A stretch of DNA of 51,512 bases from the NCBI GenBank assembly GCA_015055515.1, contig SVIC01000007.1, positions 1 through 51,512 of the forward strand, written 5' to 3'. The DNA is from Clostridiales bacterium (lineage in GTDB: Bacteria; Bacillota; Clostridia; Christensenellales; UBA1242). A model generated the notes under the pieces. The model worked only from the letters and a program-made list of their open reading frames with translations, made no database searches and was not told where the DNA came from. Every line of letters starts with the position of its first letter. Position 1 is the first letter of the stretch. Positions 19,262 to 25,662 of this stretch are shown here, one piece after another. The position numbers were made by a program, and so were the translations under genes.

Positions 19262-19726
19262 TTATTGATTCATGGTTTTGTTATTTTCTAATGCTTTCAT
19301 TTTTAGTTTTATGTGTGTATTAGTTTTTTCGTATTCTACAAAACCTAATCTTTTATATAGATAAACAACGGGATTAGTTAAAAAACATTGAATATCAATA
19401 TCTTTGTTTCTATTTTCTTCAATGACATTTTTTAATATTTGAGTCCCAATGCCTTTGCCTTGATATTCTGGCTGAACTATAATGTTTACCACTTCATAAT
19501 TGTTTTCATCTGCCTTATCATCAAAGTATCCTATATCAGTCCCATCTATCACAATGATTTTAATTCTATCTTTTTGTTGAGCAATATAATTATCAAAAAA
19601 CAAGTGTTGTTTTTCATCATTCCACTCACCCCAAATTTCTTCCACATATTTTTTATATGCATTCTTTTTTAATTCATAAATGAAGTTGTAGTCTTTATCT
19701 TCATATTTTCTAAAATTGTATTTCAT
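19262..19726 (-). CDS. GNAT-family N-acetyltransferase (154 aa), cargo of cassette A
   Basis: Acetyl-CoA-binding motif A is visible as I-I-V-Q-P-E-Y-Q-G-K-G-I-G (Q-x-x-G-x-G at residues 89-94), followed by the helix start T-Q-I-L. The C-terminal Y-L-Y-K-R-L-G-F motif B is at ~127-134. Start is ATG, 9 nt after AAGGAG. The substrate is unknown, but the upstream region has an 18-residue leader ORF and two intrinsic terminators (see entries at 19841-20073). Such leaders typically precede ribosome-targeted antibiotic resistance genes, so an antibiotic or other small-molecule acetyltransferase is a reasonable inference. Confidence 0.88.
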   Translation of the reverse strand: MKYNFRKYEDKDYNFIYELKKNAYKKYVEEIWGEWNDEKQHLFFDNYIAQQKDRIKIIVIDGTDIGYFDDKADENNYEVVNIIVQPEYQGKGIGTQILKNVIEENRNKDIDIQCFLTNPVVYLYKRLGFVEYEKTNTHIKLKMKALENNKTMNQ

Positions 19727-19840
19727 TTCTTTTTTCTCCTTTTTGTTTTTATGTTTTATTTTTTTAATTTCATTTTATATCTTTTTCAGTAAATAATCCT
19801 TAATCGTTTGTAAATATTATACATTTTTCTCTCCTTTTGA

Positions 19841-19874
19841 AAAACAAAAACAGCAACCAAATTTGTTGCTGTTT
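19841..19874 (-). terminator. attenuator terminator 2 upstream of the GNAT gene
   Basis: Arms AAACAGCAAC (19848-19857) and GTTGCTGTTT (19865-19874) with a 7-nt loop. Leftward T run TTTTTGTTTT. It shares its arm sequence with the hairpin at 19899-19927. Confidence 0.8.
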
Positions 19875-19892
19875 GAAAAAACTACTATAAAA

Positions 19893-19927
19893 CCAAAAAA
19901 CAGCAACATTGATGTTTTGTTGCTGTT
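19893..19927 (-). terminator. attenuator terminator 1 upstream of the GNAT gene
   Basis: 10-bp arms AACAGCAACA (19899-19908) and TGTTGCTGTT (19918-19927), with six T following leftward. It lies between the leader ORF and the acetyltransferase gene. A further palindrome CCTTATTAA/TTAATAAGG (19960-19978) overlaps the leader stop and could provide the alternative fold. Confidence 0.8.
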
Positions 19928-19964
19928 CTTGAAATCTAATTTTTTGCATCCACAAAACACCTTA

Positions 19965-20021
19965 TTAAATTAATAAGGTAGATGAGGAAATATTAAGTTG
20001 TAAAAACATTAATTTGTTCAT
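19965..20021 (-). CDS. 18-residue leader peptide of the GNAT gene
   Basis: MNKLMFLQLNISSSTLLI, with AAGGAG 7 nt before ATG and a good promoter 24 nt upstream. Its stop codon lies within a palindrome and is followed by two intrinsic terminators. This arrangement (promoter, short ORF, terminators, resistance-type gene) fits ribosome-stalling attenuation: a drug that stalls the ribosome on the leader would change the RNA fold and allow read-through. The mechanism is inferred, not shown. Confidence 0.65.
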   Translation of the reverse strand: MNKLMFLQLNISSSTLLI

Positions 20022-20044
20022 AGTTTTACTCCTTAATTATTTTT

Positions 20045-20073
20045 AGTATAAACCACTGATACTCACAAGTCAA
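20045..20073 (-). promoter_or_regulatory. promoter of the GNAT leader
   Basis: TTGACT (20073-20068), 17-nt spacer, TATACT (20050-20045), reading leftward. Confidence 0.8.
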
Positions 20074-20109
20074 TACAAAAATCACAAATTCTTATCATTT
20101 TTCACAAAA

Positions 20110-20158
20110 TGAAAAAATCTCTATCAAAAGATAGAGATTAAAAGTGGTAGTCCCAAGG
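20110..20158 (-). repeat. tRNA-Glu 3' remnant with terminator, copy 1
   Basis: Plus strand: hairpin AATCTCTATC/GATAGAGATT around AAAA, then AAAAGTGGTAGTCCCAAGG. The last 14 bases (20145-20158) equal the 3' end of tRNA-Glu including CCA. The hairpin reads leftward as a terminator (T6 follows). Near-identical copies are at 21055-21102 and 21992-22040. Confidence 0.85.
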
Positions 20159-20309
20159 TGTTCTGCTATTTATCAACTACGCTTATGATTTAATTTTATC
20201 AAAGTTTGAAATTTGGTGTAAATTTTGCAACTTCAAAGTGTAAAGATTATGATTTGTAAATTTGCAAAAATTTAAAATTTTATAAGTGCAAAGGTTGAAT
20301 GTTTATGGT
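20153..20309 (-). repeat. cassette 3'-end repeat, copy 2
   Basis: The first ~92 bp match copy 1. The stretch after it, up to the peptidase gene stop codon, matches the corresponding stretch of copy 3, including GCAAAGGTTGAATGTTTATGG at its end. Confidence 0.85.
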
Positions 20310-20969
20310 TTATATTTCTCTTTCACCGAGGTTGATTGATTTTGCCATTAAATCTTCAACTATTACTTCGCCATCTTTTAAAGTTTTATATCGTAAATTG
20401 TTTTTTTGTAAATAATCAACAACACCATTCATAAGATGAGATTCTGGGTGATTTGGAGAGTCAAAGTGTGGAACGGGCATATAGTCTATAAGTCCAACAC
20501 CTTGCCATACAATATCATTATCGCCATAAGGTTTTTGAGTTTCATCATCTACAAGATGGATTCCGTGTAAATCTTTTGCCAAAACACATATACCTGCACT
20601 AAATCCAGAATAAAGATAGTTTGGATTATTAGATTTTTCTAATAAATACTTGTCAAATCCTGATAGTTTCATTGCTTGCCTTAAAACAAAAACATTACCT
20701 CCAAGCACATAAAATGAATTATAATTTTTTAAATAATCCCTTAATTCATTTTTGTTGTTGAAATATTTTCTCAAATCTAAAATTTCAGTTTCAAAGCCAA
20801 GTTTGTGTAAATCCTCACATTTATCATTAATTCCATTTGATTTTCTTTCGCCATCGGCAAAGACATCTAGTGCATTTGGTATCACTAGCATCTTTTTATT
20901 GTTTTTTACCCACTCTTTTAATAGTTCTATATTATTGCCTAAACGATATGATGATAAATATAATTTCAT
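20310..20969 (-). CDS. peptidase E-like serine peptidase (S51 family, 219 aa), cargo of cassette B
   Basis: The nucleophile elbow G-F-S-A-G (Ser124) and the preceding V-L-G-G-N-V-F-V-L-R-Q are the hallmarks of S51 peptidases, which include aspartyl dipeptidase PepE and cyanophycinase. A likely catalytic His lies in V-P-H-F-D (His168). No signal peptide, so it is cytosolic. Length is close to that of E. coli PepE. Start has AGGAG 7 nt before ATG, and the promoter region is nearly the same as that of the TrpF-like gene. A peptide or amino-acid-conjugate substrate is likely; more cannot be said. Confidence 0.88.
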   Translation of the reverse strand: MKLYLSSYRLGNNIELLKEWVKNNKKMLVIPNALDVFADGERKSNGINDKCEDLHKLGFETEILDLRKYFNNKNELRDYLKNYNSFYVLGGNVFVLRQAMKLSGFDKYLLEKSNNPNYLYSGFSAGICVLAKDLHGIHLVDDETQKPYGDNDIVWQGVGLIDYMPVPHFDSPNHPESHLMNGVVDYLQKNNLRYKTLKDGEVIVEDLMAKSINLGEREI

Positions 20970-20989
20970 AACATTTCTCCTATAAAAGA

Positions 20990-20995
20990 ATTATA
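20990..20995 (-). promoter_or_regulatory. -10 element of the peptidase E cassette
   Basis: TATAAT preceded by TG one base upstream (extended -10) in a block shared with cassette C. A TTGACA further upstream is too distant to be its -35 box. Confidence 0.6.
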
Positions 20996-21054
20996 TCACA
21001 CAAACCATAAATTTGTATTAAAAATTTATAAAATTGTCAACTTTTTGTAAACAT

Positions 21055-21102
21055 GAAAAAATCTCTATCAAAAGATAGAGATTAGAAGTAGTAGTCCCAA
21101 GG
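21055..21102 (-). repeat. tRNA-Glu 3' remnant with terminator, copy 2
   Basis: Same hairpin and tRNA 3' end as copy 1, with two substitutions (GTAGTAGTCCC instead of GTGGTAGTCCC), so the CCA is slightly decayed. Confidence 0.85.
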
Positions 21103-21246
21103 TGTACTGTTAATTATCAACTACGCTTTGATAAAAAGTTACCAAAGTTTGAAATTTGGTGTAAATTTTGCAATTTCAAAGTGTAAAGATTTACAATTCG
21201 AGAATTTGCGAGAATTTAAAATTTTGAGTATGCAAAGGTTGAATGT
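21097..21246 (-). repeat. cassette 3'-end repeat, copy 3
   Basis: More diverged than copies 1 and 2 in its first 35 bp (GGTGTACTGTTAATTATC), then closely matching, and nearly identical to copy 2 over the last 25 bp before the gene stop codon. Confidence 0.8.
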
Positions 21247-21906
21247 TTATGGTTTAGAATTTTTAATTAGTTTCGCATTAATAACAAATTGTTTTACTTT
21301 TTCTGCATTTTTTTCGCCATTTAATTTGCATCCTGAATTCACATCCACACCATAAGGATTTGTAATTTTTATTGCATTTTTTACATTGTCCGGATTTAAT
21401 CCACCAGCCAAAAATGTTGGTTTGTTTAATTTTTCTATAAGTGTTGCACTAGCATTCCAATCGTGAGTTAAACCTGTTCCACCAACTTGATTTGTTTGCA
21501 AATTAAAACTATCTAACAAATAGAAATCAGCATATCTTATTGAATTAATATCGCTTATAATTTGTCCCTCTTTAGAAATATGAATAAGTCTTACAAGTTT
21601 TATATTAGGAAGTTCATTATGAATTTTTTCAACTTCTTCTTCTAAAATATTAGAATGAAGTTGAATTATGTTATTACCTATAAATTTAGTTAATTCTATA
21701 ATTTCACTAGCATTTGTCAAATGAGTTACTAATGCCACATCGCATCGTCCGTTTACAAAATCGACTATTTCTTTTGCCGTTTCTTTGTTAACAAAGTCGG
21801 TACTATTATGTTCTTGACCAACTAAAATTCCAATAATATCAGCATTTGCATCTATACACATTTTAGCGTGTTCAATGCTTTTGTTTGCACAAATTTTTAC
21901 CCTCAT
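21247..21906 (-). CDS. phosphoribosylanthranilate isomerase-like protein (TrpF fold, 219 aa), cargo of cassette C
   Basis: Start at 21906 (GGGGAG 8 nt before ATG); a TTG reading from 21942 includes the -10 box. K-I-C near the N-terminus gives Cys6 (catalytic Cys7 position of TrpF). L-L-D-S-F supplies the catalytic Asp. The phosphate-binding part shows G-G-T-G-L-T-H-D-W, A-G-G-L-N-P-D-N-V and G-V-D-V-N-S-G-C. In tryptophan synthesis TrpF acts in the cytosol between TrpD and TrpC. Here it is alone, with no other trp gene in the window, so another substrate or a salvage role is possible. Confidence 0.87.
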   Translation of the reverse strand: MRVKICANKSIEHAKMCIDANADIIGILVGQEHNSTDFVNKETAKEIVDFVNGRCDVALVTHLTNASEIIELTKFIGNNIIQLHSNILEEEVEKIHNELPNIKLVRLIHISKEGQIISDINSIRYADFYLLDSFNLQTNQVGGTGLTHDWNASATLIEKLNKPTFLAGGLNPDNVKNAIKITNPYGVDVNSGCKLNGEKNAEKVKQFVINAKLIKNSKP

Positions 21907-21928
21907 ACAATTTTCTCCCCATACTAAA

Positions 21929-21934
21929 ATTATA
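21929..21934 (-). promoter_or_regulatory. -10 element of the TrpF-like cassette
   Basis: TG-A-TATAAT extended -10, matching the one in cassette B. The -35 region is weak. Confidence 0.6.
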
Positions 21935-21991
21935 TCACACAAATCATAATTTTGTATTAAAAATTTATTAAATTGTCAACTTTTTGTAAAC

Positions 21992-22048
21992 ATGAAAAAA
22001 TCTCTATCAAAAGATAGAGATTAAAAGTGGTAGTCCCAAGGGGATTCG
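21992..22048 (-). repeat. tRNA-Glu 3' remnant with terminator, copy 3
   Basis: Hairpin terminator followed (plus strand) by 21 bases equal to the tRNA-Glu 3' end (22028-22048). This is the longest remnant among the cassette junctions. Confidence 0.85.
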
Positions 22049-22190
22049 TCTATGCGAGCGGAAGTGAGGATACTTCGGGTGGCAACGATAGTTGGCGGGG
22101 GCCCGAATACACCCTGGAGCCAAGTGGCAGACAGGGGTTCAAGCAATGGGAATTGCTAATGGACAAAAAGTCCATGGAATCCCCAAAATG
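22041..22190. ncRNA. GC-rich structured RNA-like element between two tRNA-Glu remnants
   Basis: About 150 nt, clearly more GC-rich than its surroundings. Closing arms GGGGATTC (22040-22047) and GAATCCCC (22177-22184) enclose a series of perfect hairpins: GAAGT/ACTTC, CAAC/GTTG, GCCA/TGGC, GCAAT/ATTGC and ATGGAC/GTCCAT, plus a TTCGGG/CCCGAA pairing. No convincing ORF. It lies in a 200-bp unit between two att-like sites exactly 200 bp apart. The family is not identified. The GGGGTTCAAG segment before the last hairpins recalls the 3' end of IS605/TnpB guide-RNA scaffolds; this is only a hint. Confidence 0.5.
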
Positions 22191-22191
22191 T

Positions 22192-22217
22192 AAAAAAAGA
22201 AAAGTCGAAGACTTTTC
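22192..22217 (-). terminator. terminator following the tRNA-Glu remnant
   Basis: GAAAAGTC (22199-22206) and GACTTTTC (22210-22217) around GAA. Leftward seven T follow. It lies 11 nt past the 22228 tRNA-Glu copy and would terminate tRNA-Glu transcripts once the prophage is excised. Confidence 0.85.
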
Positions 22218-22227
22218 GTATACTATA

Positions 22228-22252
22228 TGGTAGTCCCAAGGGGATTCGAACC
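22228..22252 (-). repeat. prophage attachment site, distal copy
   Basis: 25 bp identical to the 3' end of the tRNA-Glu gene (28460-28484), including the encoded CCA and part of the T arm. Marks the left end of the inovirus prophage. Confidence 0.92.
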
Positions 22253-22300
22253 ACAAATAACAAATCAAAAACAACTAAATATAGGCATTTTTTAATTGTA

Positions 22301-22320
22301 TTCTACTCACTTTCTACTCA
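22301..22320 (+). promoter_or_regulatory. integrase arm-type sites, left end
   Basis: TTCTACTCA occurs twice (22301-22309 and 22312-22320), 11 bp apart, in the same orientation and spacing as the pair at the other prophage end. The second copy touches the end of the Rep gene. Confidence 0.75.
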
Positions 22321-23004
22321 TCTGTTTCTAGAATAAATCAATCTATTTAGACCTTTAGTACTATCTTTATATGCATGAGCTGTTAGTTTATTTATGTATT
22401 TACTAATTTTTTTAATAGAGTTTGTAGTATTACGGATTCTTTCTACATAAATAAAACCATAATTATATAATGACATATCTAAATAGTCACTTTGTATTAC
22501 TGCATGATAATGCTCTCTTTCTAACGAATCTAAATTTTTTACTTTATCTCCAAAATCTATGTTAGCAACATAAAAAGGAACATTAAGACTTTTTAGAAAT
22601 CGTGAAATATATATCCGTCTTGTCTTTTCACTTGTATTATCTAGTACATCATCTCTAAATGTTAAAGTAAGCCATAAACAATCATAATTTGTTATTACAT
22701 GTGTTAATTTCTTTTTTAGTCTTAAAATTTTTTGTCTACGGCTATCATAAATTTGTTTACAACATTTTTTCTCATATTCAGATAATGTATCTTCTATTCC
22801 TAAATACTGCTCATACTTTTTATTCATTTCTGTTCCATATTTTAATGAACAAAATTTTGAATACTCGGCATATAGATTGTTTCGATATATTTCGAATTTA
22901 CCATTAGATAGTAATTCGTACTTTGTTAAGTTTCTTAACTTTTTATCAGATTGAATATACTCATTATAATCATTATATACTACACCATTATTGTCTATAT
23001 ACAT
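22318..23004 (-). CDS. HUH-family rolling-circle replication initiator of the inovirus (228 aa)
   Basis: The three Rep motifs are visible in order: L-W-L-T-L-T-F-R-D (about 110-118), the metal-binding H-Y-H (165-167) and the catalytic Tyr motif S-K-Y-I-N-K-L (Tyr203). It would nick one strand at the phage origin and start rolling-circle synthesis. Only one motif-III Tyr is evident. It is downstream of the 23040-23135 hairpin region, the likely origin/packaging site. Codon use is AT-rich like the rest of the prophage. Confidence 0.87.
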   Translation of the reverse strand: MYIDNNGVVYNDYNEYIQSDKKLRNLTKYELLSNGKFEIYRNNLYAEYSKFCSLKYGTEMNKKYEQYLGIEDTLSEYEKKCCKQIYDSRRQKILRLKKKLTHVITNYDCLWLTLTFRDDVLDNTSEKTRRIYISRFLKSLNVPFYVANIDFGDKVKNLDSLEREHYHAVIQSDYLDMSLYNYGFIYVERIRNTTNSIKKISKYINKLTAHAYKDSTKGLNRLIYSRNR

Positions 23005-23039
23005 AATTATAACCTTTAATTATTTATTAATCTATTACA

Positions 23040-23110
23040 CCTAGGCTCATGCTTAATATGTCGCACATATCAAGTAAAGATGTGCTCTAATATTTAAGCA
23101 TGAGCCTAGG
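23040..23110. repeat. nested palindrome, candidate origin / packaging signal of the inovirus
   Basis: Perfect 17-bp arms CCTAGGCTCATGCTTAA (23040-23056) and its complement (23094-23110), with an inner 6-bp stem GCACAT/ATGTGC (23063-23068, 23080-23085). It is followed by a second hairpin GGATGT/ACATCC (23119-23135). It occupies the gap between the Rep gene and the coat block. Filamentous phages carry their origin and packaging hairpin in such an intergenic region. Confidence 0.75.
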
Positions 23111-23143
23111 TTGTAACAGGATGTTAAAAACATCCCTAAAACC

Positions 23144-23485
23144 CTAAATAAATATAAAACGAACAAATTGTAAAACGAAAAAAATTAAATTAATTAAATT
23201 AGCACAGAAAAATACAATAACACTAAATAAACCAGTAAAAATATTTAAGAAACCTCTTAAAAAATCGAATACACCCCAATTACCATAAATCGTAAAATCG
23301 GTTATACCAACATCAAAATAAGCAGAATCAACATTACCTAGCCATTCTAAAAAAGAACTAAAAGATAAATCATTACCAGCAAAAAGACTACGAGCAAAAT
23401 TTATTATTAAAAGCATACAAGCAGTAATTAATAATATTCGTAAAATCATTTTAGACAATGTTGTATTAGAATTAATATTTGCCAT
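23144..23485 (-). CDS. small membrane protein of the inovirus structural block (113 aa)
   Basis: Two to three hydrophobic stretches: about residues 13-33, and a long one from ~75 to the C-terminus. Last gene of the leftward structural block; its ATG shares one base with the stop of the pIII-like gene. Position and topology suggest a minor coat protein comparable to pVI of Ff phages, which anchors the virion end. This is inferred from position, not sequence similarity. Confidence 0.65.
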   Translation of the reverse strand: MANINSNTTLSKMILRILLITACMLLIINFARSLFAGNDLSFSSFLEWLGNVDSAYFDVGITDFTIYGNWGVFDFLRGFLNIFTGLFSVIVFFCANLINLIFFVLQFVRFIFI

Positions 23486-24438
23486 TATTTACCACCTAAA
23501 CACATCTTAATAATTACAATAATCACACATAAAGTGAATAAACCAGTTATTAATGAAAAGAGATTGATACCTAATATATTAAAATTAAATAATGATGTAA
23601 ATACACTAACCGGAGCATCTAATACAGCGCCAAATAGGCTCATAAAAGTATATTGATTACTATCGTTAACACCATCATTAAAACCACTTTGATAACCAAC
23701 TAATTCTCCATTTTTATAACCATCTTTATAACCTGCATCTAGTCCTTCACTATTTCCAGTATAATAACCATCACCATAACCAGCAGAATAACCAAATTGA
23801 TAGTTTTCATTTTCTGTATATATATTAGGATTGTTTATATAATAATCTCTTTGATCAAACATAAAACTAGTAGTTTTATCAGGTAACTTCCATGTCATAA
23901 TAAACTGATTACCTATGTTATCAATGTATCTAATATAATTGTAATAATCGTATCCCAAATCCCAACGCGAGTCATTTGAAGAACCAAACATAATCCTAAC
24001 AACATTACAATTAAAGTATGTATCACAATATAGAGATATTAAAACATCTAAGTTATCCATAAAAATACCATTAAGATATGTAAAACCAGTATATGTATGG
24101 AAAGCAGAATCTTTAGGATTTAATATAGAGTCTTGATAAGCATTGTTAGAAGACCAAGAAACCAAATAATTATCAAAAGCTAAACTAGGAGTACAAAAGA
24201 AACCAGAGCCAGATTGTGTTAAAGTAATCTTAAAATTTACAGCTACAGGAGCCGTATTACCACAATCAATATAACTAGAGAAATTAGACCCATAAAAATT
24301 ATAAACGGTTTCCACATTATCAGCAGAAGAAGCATACACCTTATTAGTAGCTTTAGGTATAAGTGAGATAATTAATGTTAGAATTAAAACAACTAAAAAT
24401 AATGGAATAAAAATATATTTACTTTTAGACTTAGTCAT
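23485..24438 (-). CDS. pIII-like adsorption/minor coat protein of the inovirus (317 aa)
   Basis: N-terminal signal peptide (about residues 7-32, ending near V-Y-A-S-S), a large beta-rich extracellular part, a Gly/Tyr-rich stretch (about 205-255) with repeated G-Y-x3-G-Y and G-x3-G-Y units, and a C-terminal membrane segment (about 290-313) ending in a short basic tail. This matches the pIII plan of filamentous phages: exported, tip-located, anchored by the C-terminus. Start taken at the ATG at 24438; an in-frame ATG at 24450 overlaps the previous gene further. It is likely the host-receptor-binding protein. Confidence 0.72.
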   Translation of the reverse strand: MTKSKSKYIFIPLFLVVLILTLIISLIPKATNKVYASSADNVETVYNFYGSNFSSYIDCGNTAPVAVNFKITLTQSGSGFFCTPSLAFDNYLVSWSSNNAYQDSILNPKDSAFHTYTGFTYLNGIFMDNLDVLISLYCDTYFNCNVVRIMFGSSNDSRWDLGYDYYNYIRYIDNIGNQFIMTWKLPDKTTSFMFDQRDYYINNPNIYTENENYQFGYSAGYGDGYYTGNSEGLDAGYKDGYKNGELVGYQSGFNDGVNDSNQYTFMSLFGAVLDAPVSVFTSLFNFNILGINLFSLITGLFTLCVIIVIIKMCLGGK

Positions 24439-24784
24439 TAACACCTCCAAACGAATCCATTAATTTGTGGGCATATCTAATTAAAAATAATAAAACATCA
24501 ACAGCAATATGACACAACCATATACAAATAAAATAACTAAAATATAATAATAAATCAGTTGATACAAAAACTGGTAAAATACCTCCAACACCAAATAAAG
24601 AATTTAATGCAACAAATACAATATTATCTGTTAATATTCCAAAACCACAACTAGTCATACAATCTGTAAAAGAAATTAATTGACCACTTGTATTAATTGA
24701 AATAATAAAACAAATAATGGGTAACAAATATAACAAGTTCCACATTAAATTATCAAAAAAATGATTAATTGTTTTCTTTCTCAT
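24431..24784 (-). CDS. membrane protein of the inovirus structural block (117 aa)
   Basis: Three hydrophobic segments (about residues 14-33, 52-72 and 75-103). Overlaps both neighbours: its start lies inside the ATPase gene and its end inside the pIII-like gene, typical of compact phage operons. Possibly a pVI-type minor coat or assembly factor. No similarity that I can name. Confidence 0.65.
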   Translation of the reverse strand: MRKKTINHFFDNLMWNLLYLLPIICFIISINTSGQLISFTDCMTSCGFGILTDNIVFVALNSLFGVGGILPVFVSTDLLLYFSYFICIWLCHIAVDVLLFLIRYAHKLMDSFGGVND

Positions 24785-25607
24785 TAACTATCCTCTCCTT
24801 TTCTACATTAAATTCATCTCTAAAAGAGACAATCTTATAAGCCTTCAAATCTTTAGTTTGTAAATTATTATTAACTATATTTGTATTAACTTTTAAGTCA
24901 TCAGTTAGTACACTATAAGAATAACAATCAAAATATTTCCAAGTCCTTTTAGGAATAATTACTCTTTTCAAATTATCTTCAGTATCTTTAGTTTCTGTAG
25001 TAATAATAGTCCCATCATCACTATATCTATCTTCTACAACATAAGCAACTAGGAAGAATGGAATCCATTTAACAAGATGATGAACATAAAAATATTCGCT
25101 TAAAGACCTTTTTAGTGAATAATGTACATCACTAATACATTGTGTATCTAAAATACATGTTCCACCTTTACTCTCATGACCAAACAATTTGAAAAATAAA
25201 AGTAATTGATTGTTTAACTCCTTATCTTTTATTAATTGACTATCTGCCATTAAACTTGCTTCTTGTATATATACAACCGATCCATAAACAAATCTAACTT
25301 TTCGCAACAACATATCTCTAGTAATAGGAACATATTTTATAGCTAAAGGAACATTAGAATACAACAATGGCATTTCTAATAAAGGCTTTTTGAATAACTT
25401 TCTAAAAAAATTTTTAATTTTTGTTTTTCTACAATTAGATTTGTATGTAGATATTGCCATGTGTACACTTAATGTAGACTTACCACATTTAACACCACCA
25501 GTAACCATTACCAAACTATTTAGTTTAGGAACTTTGAATTTATTCAAAAACTTAAAAACAAAAAACAATATAATACATATTAAAACAGCATAAATAAGAT
25601 AAATCAT
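24765..25607 (-). CDS. Zot/pI-like morphogenesis ATPase of the inovirus (280 aa)
   Basis: Drives phage extrusion through the cell envelope. One N-terminal membrane segment (about residues 2-20), then Walker A G-G-V-K-C-G-K-S-T (37-45) and a Walker B-like strand V-V-Y-I-Q-E-A (about 130-136). The Zot family is the marker gene for inoviruses. In Gram-negative phages the membrane segment is usually C-terminal; the N-terminal placement fits a single-membrane host, where no outer-membrane secretin is needed. Confidence 0.86.
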   Translation of the reverse strand: MIYLIYAVLICIILFFVFKFLNKFKVPKLNSLVMVTGGVKCGKSTLSVHMAISTYKSNCRKTKIKNFFRKLFKKPLLEMPLLYSNVPLAIKYVPITRDMLLRKVRFVYGSVVYIQEASLMADSQLIKDKELNNQLLLFFKLFGHESKGGTCILDTQCISDVHYSLKRSLSEYFYVHHLVKWIPFFLVAYVVEDRYSDDGTIITTETKDTEDNLKRVIIPKRTWKYFDCYSYSVLTDDLKVNTNIVNNNLQTKDLKAYKIVSFRDEFNVEKERIVNEKENN

Positions 25608-25629
25608 AAGACCTCCATAAATTTTATAA

Positions 25630-25657
25630 AAAAGATGCCGAGAGGGAATTCGGCACC
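25630..25657 (-). terminator. terminator after the coat gene
   Basis: On the leftward RNA, GGUGCCG (25657-25651) pairs with CGGCAUC (25640-25634), including one G-U pair, and six T follow. It lies between the coat gene and the ATPase gene, as the terminator after gene VIII does in Ff phages, keeping coat expression high. Confidence 0.75.
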
Positions 25658-25662
25658 TTTAG

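Larger units (their letters stand above)
19118..20152 (-). mobile_element. cassette A: GNAT acetyltransferase unit
   Basis: Unit between two CCAAGG junctions. In its reading direction it runs: tRNA-Glu 3' remnant and terminator (20110-20152), promoter, leader peptide, two attenuator hairpins, GNAT gene, then the ~93-bp 3' repeat. It encodes no recombinase. Boundary placement is inferred from repeat edges. Confidence 0.6.
20153..21096 (-). mobile_element. cassette B: peptidase E-like unit
   Basis: 944-bp unit bounded by CCAAGG junctions: tRNA-Glu remnant plus terminator at the right, promoter, one gene, 3' repeat at the left. The right ~110 bp (20985-21096) and the left ~155 bp are almost identical to cassette C, although the genes are unrelated. 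No recombinase inside. Confidence 0.65.
21097..22040 (-). mobile_element. cassette C: TrpF-like unit
   Basis: 944-bp unit with the same architecture as cassette B and nearly the same flanking sequence, carrying a different gene. Right boundary is the tRNA-Glu remnant at 22028. Confidence 0.65.

Noticed and set aside
19118..21187. tmRNA or tRNA fragment in the 90-bp cassette repeat (AACTACGCTT resembles a tag-coding stretch)
   Set aside because: No tRNA-like domain of a tmRNA is present, and the similarity is only about 10 bases.
22027..22233. 68-codon plus-strand ORF across the GC-rich element
   Set aside because: It opens inside the tRNA-Glu remnant, has no ribosome binding site, and overlaps perfect RNA hairpins and a terminator; low-complexity composition. 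Structured RNA explains the sequence better, though a tnpB 3' fragment is not excluded.
19118..22252. CRISPR array
   Set aside because: Repeats are ~90 bp with ~0.85 kb of gene-bearing sequence between them, far outside CRISPR dimensions; no cas genes.
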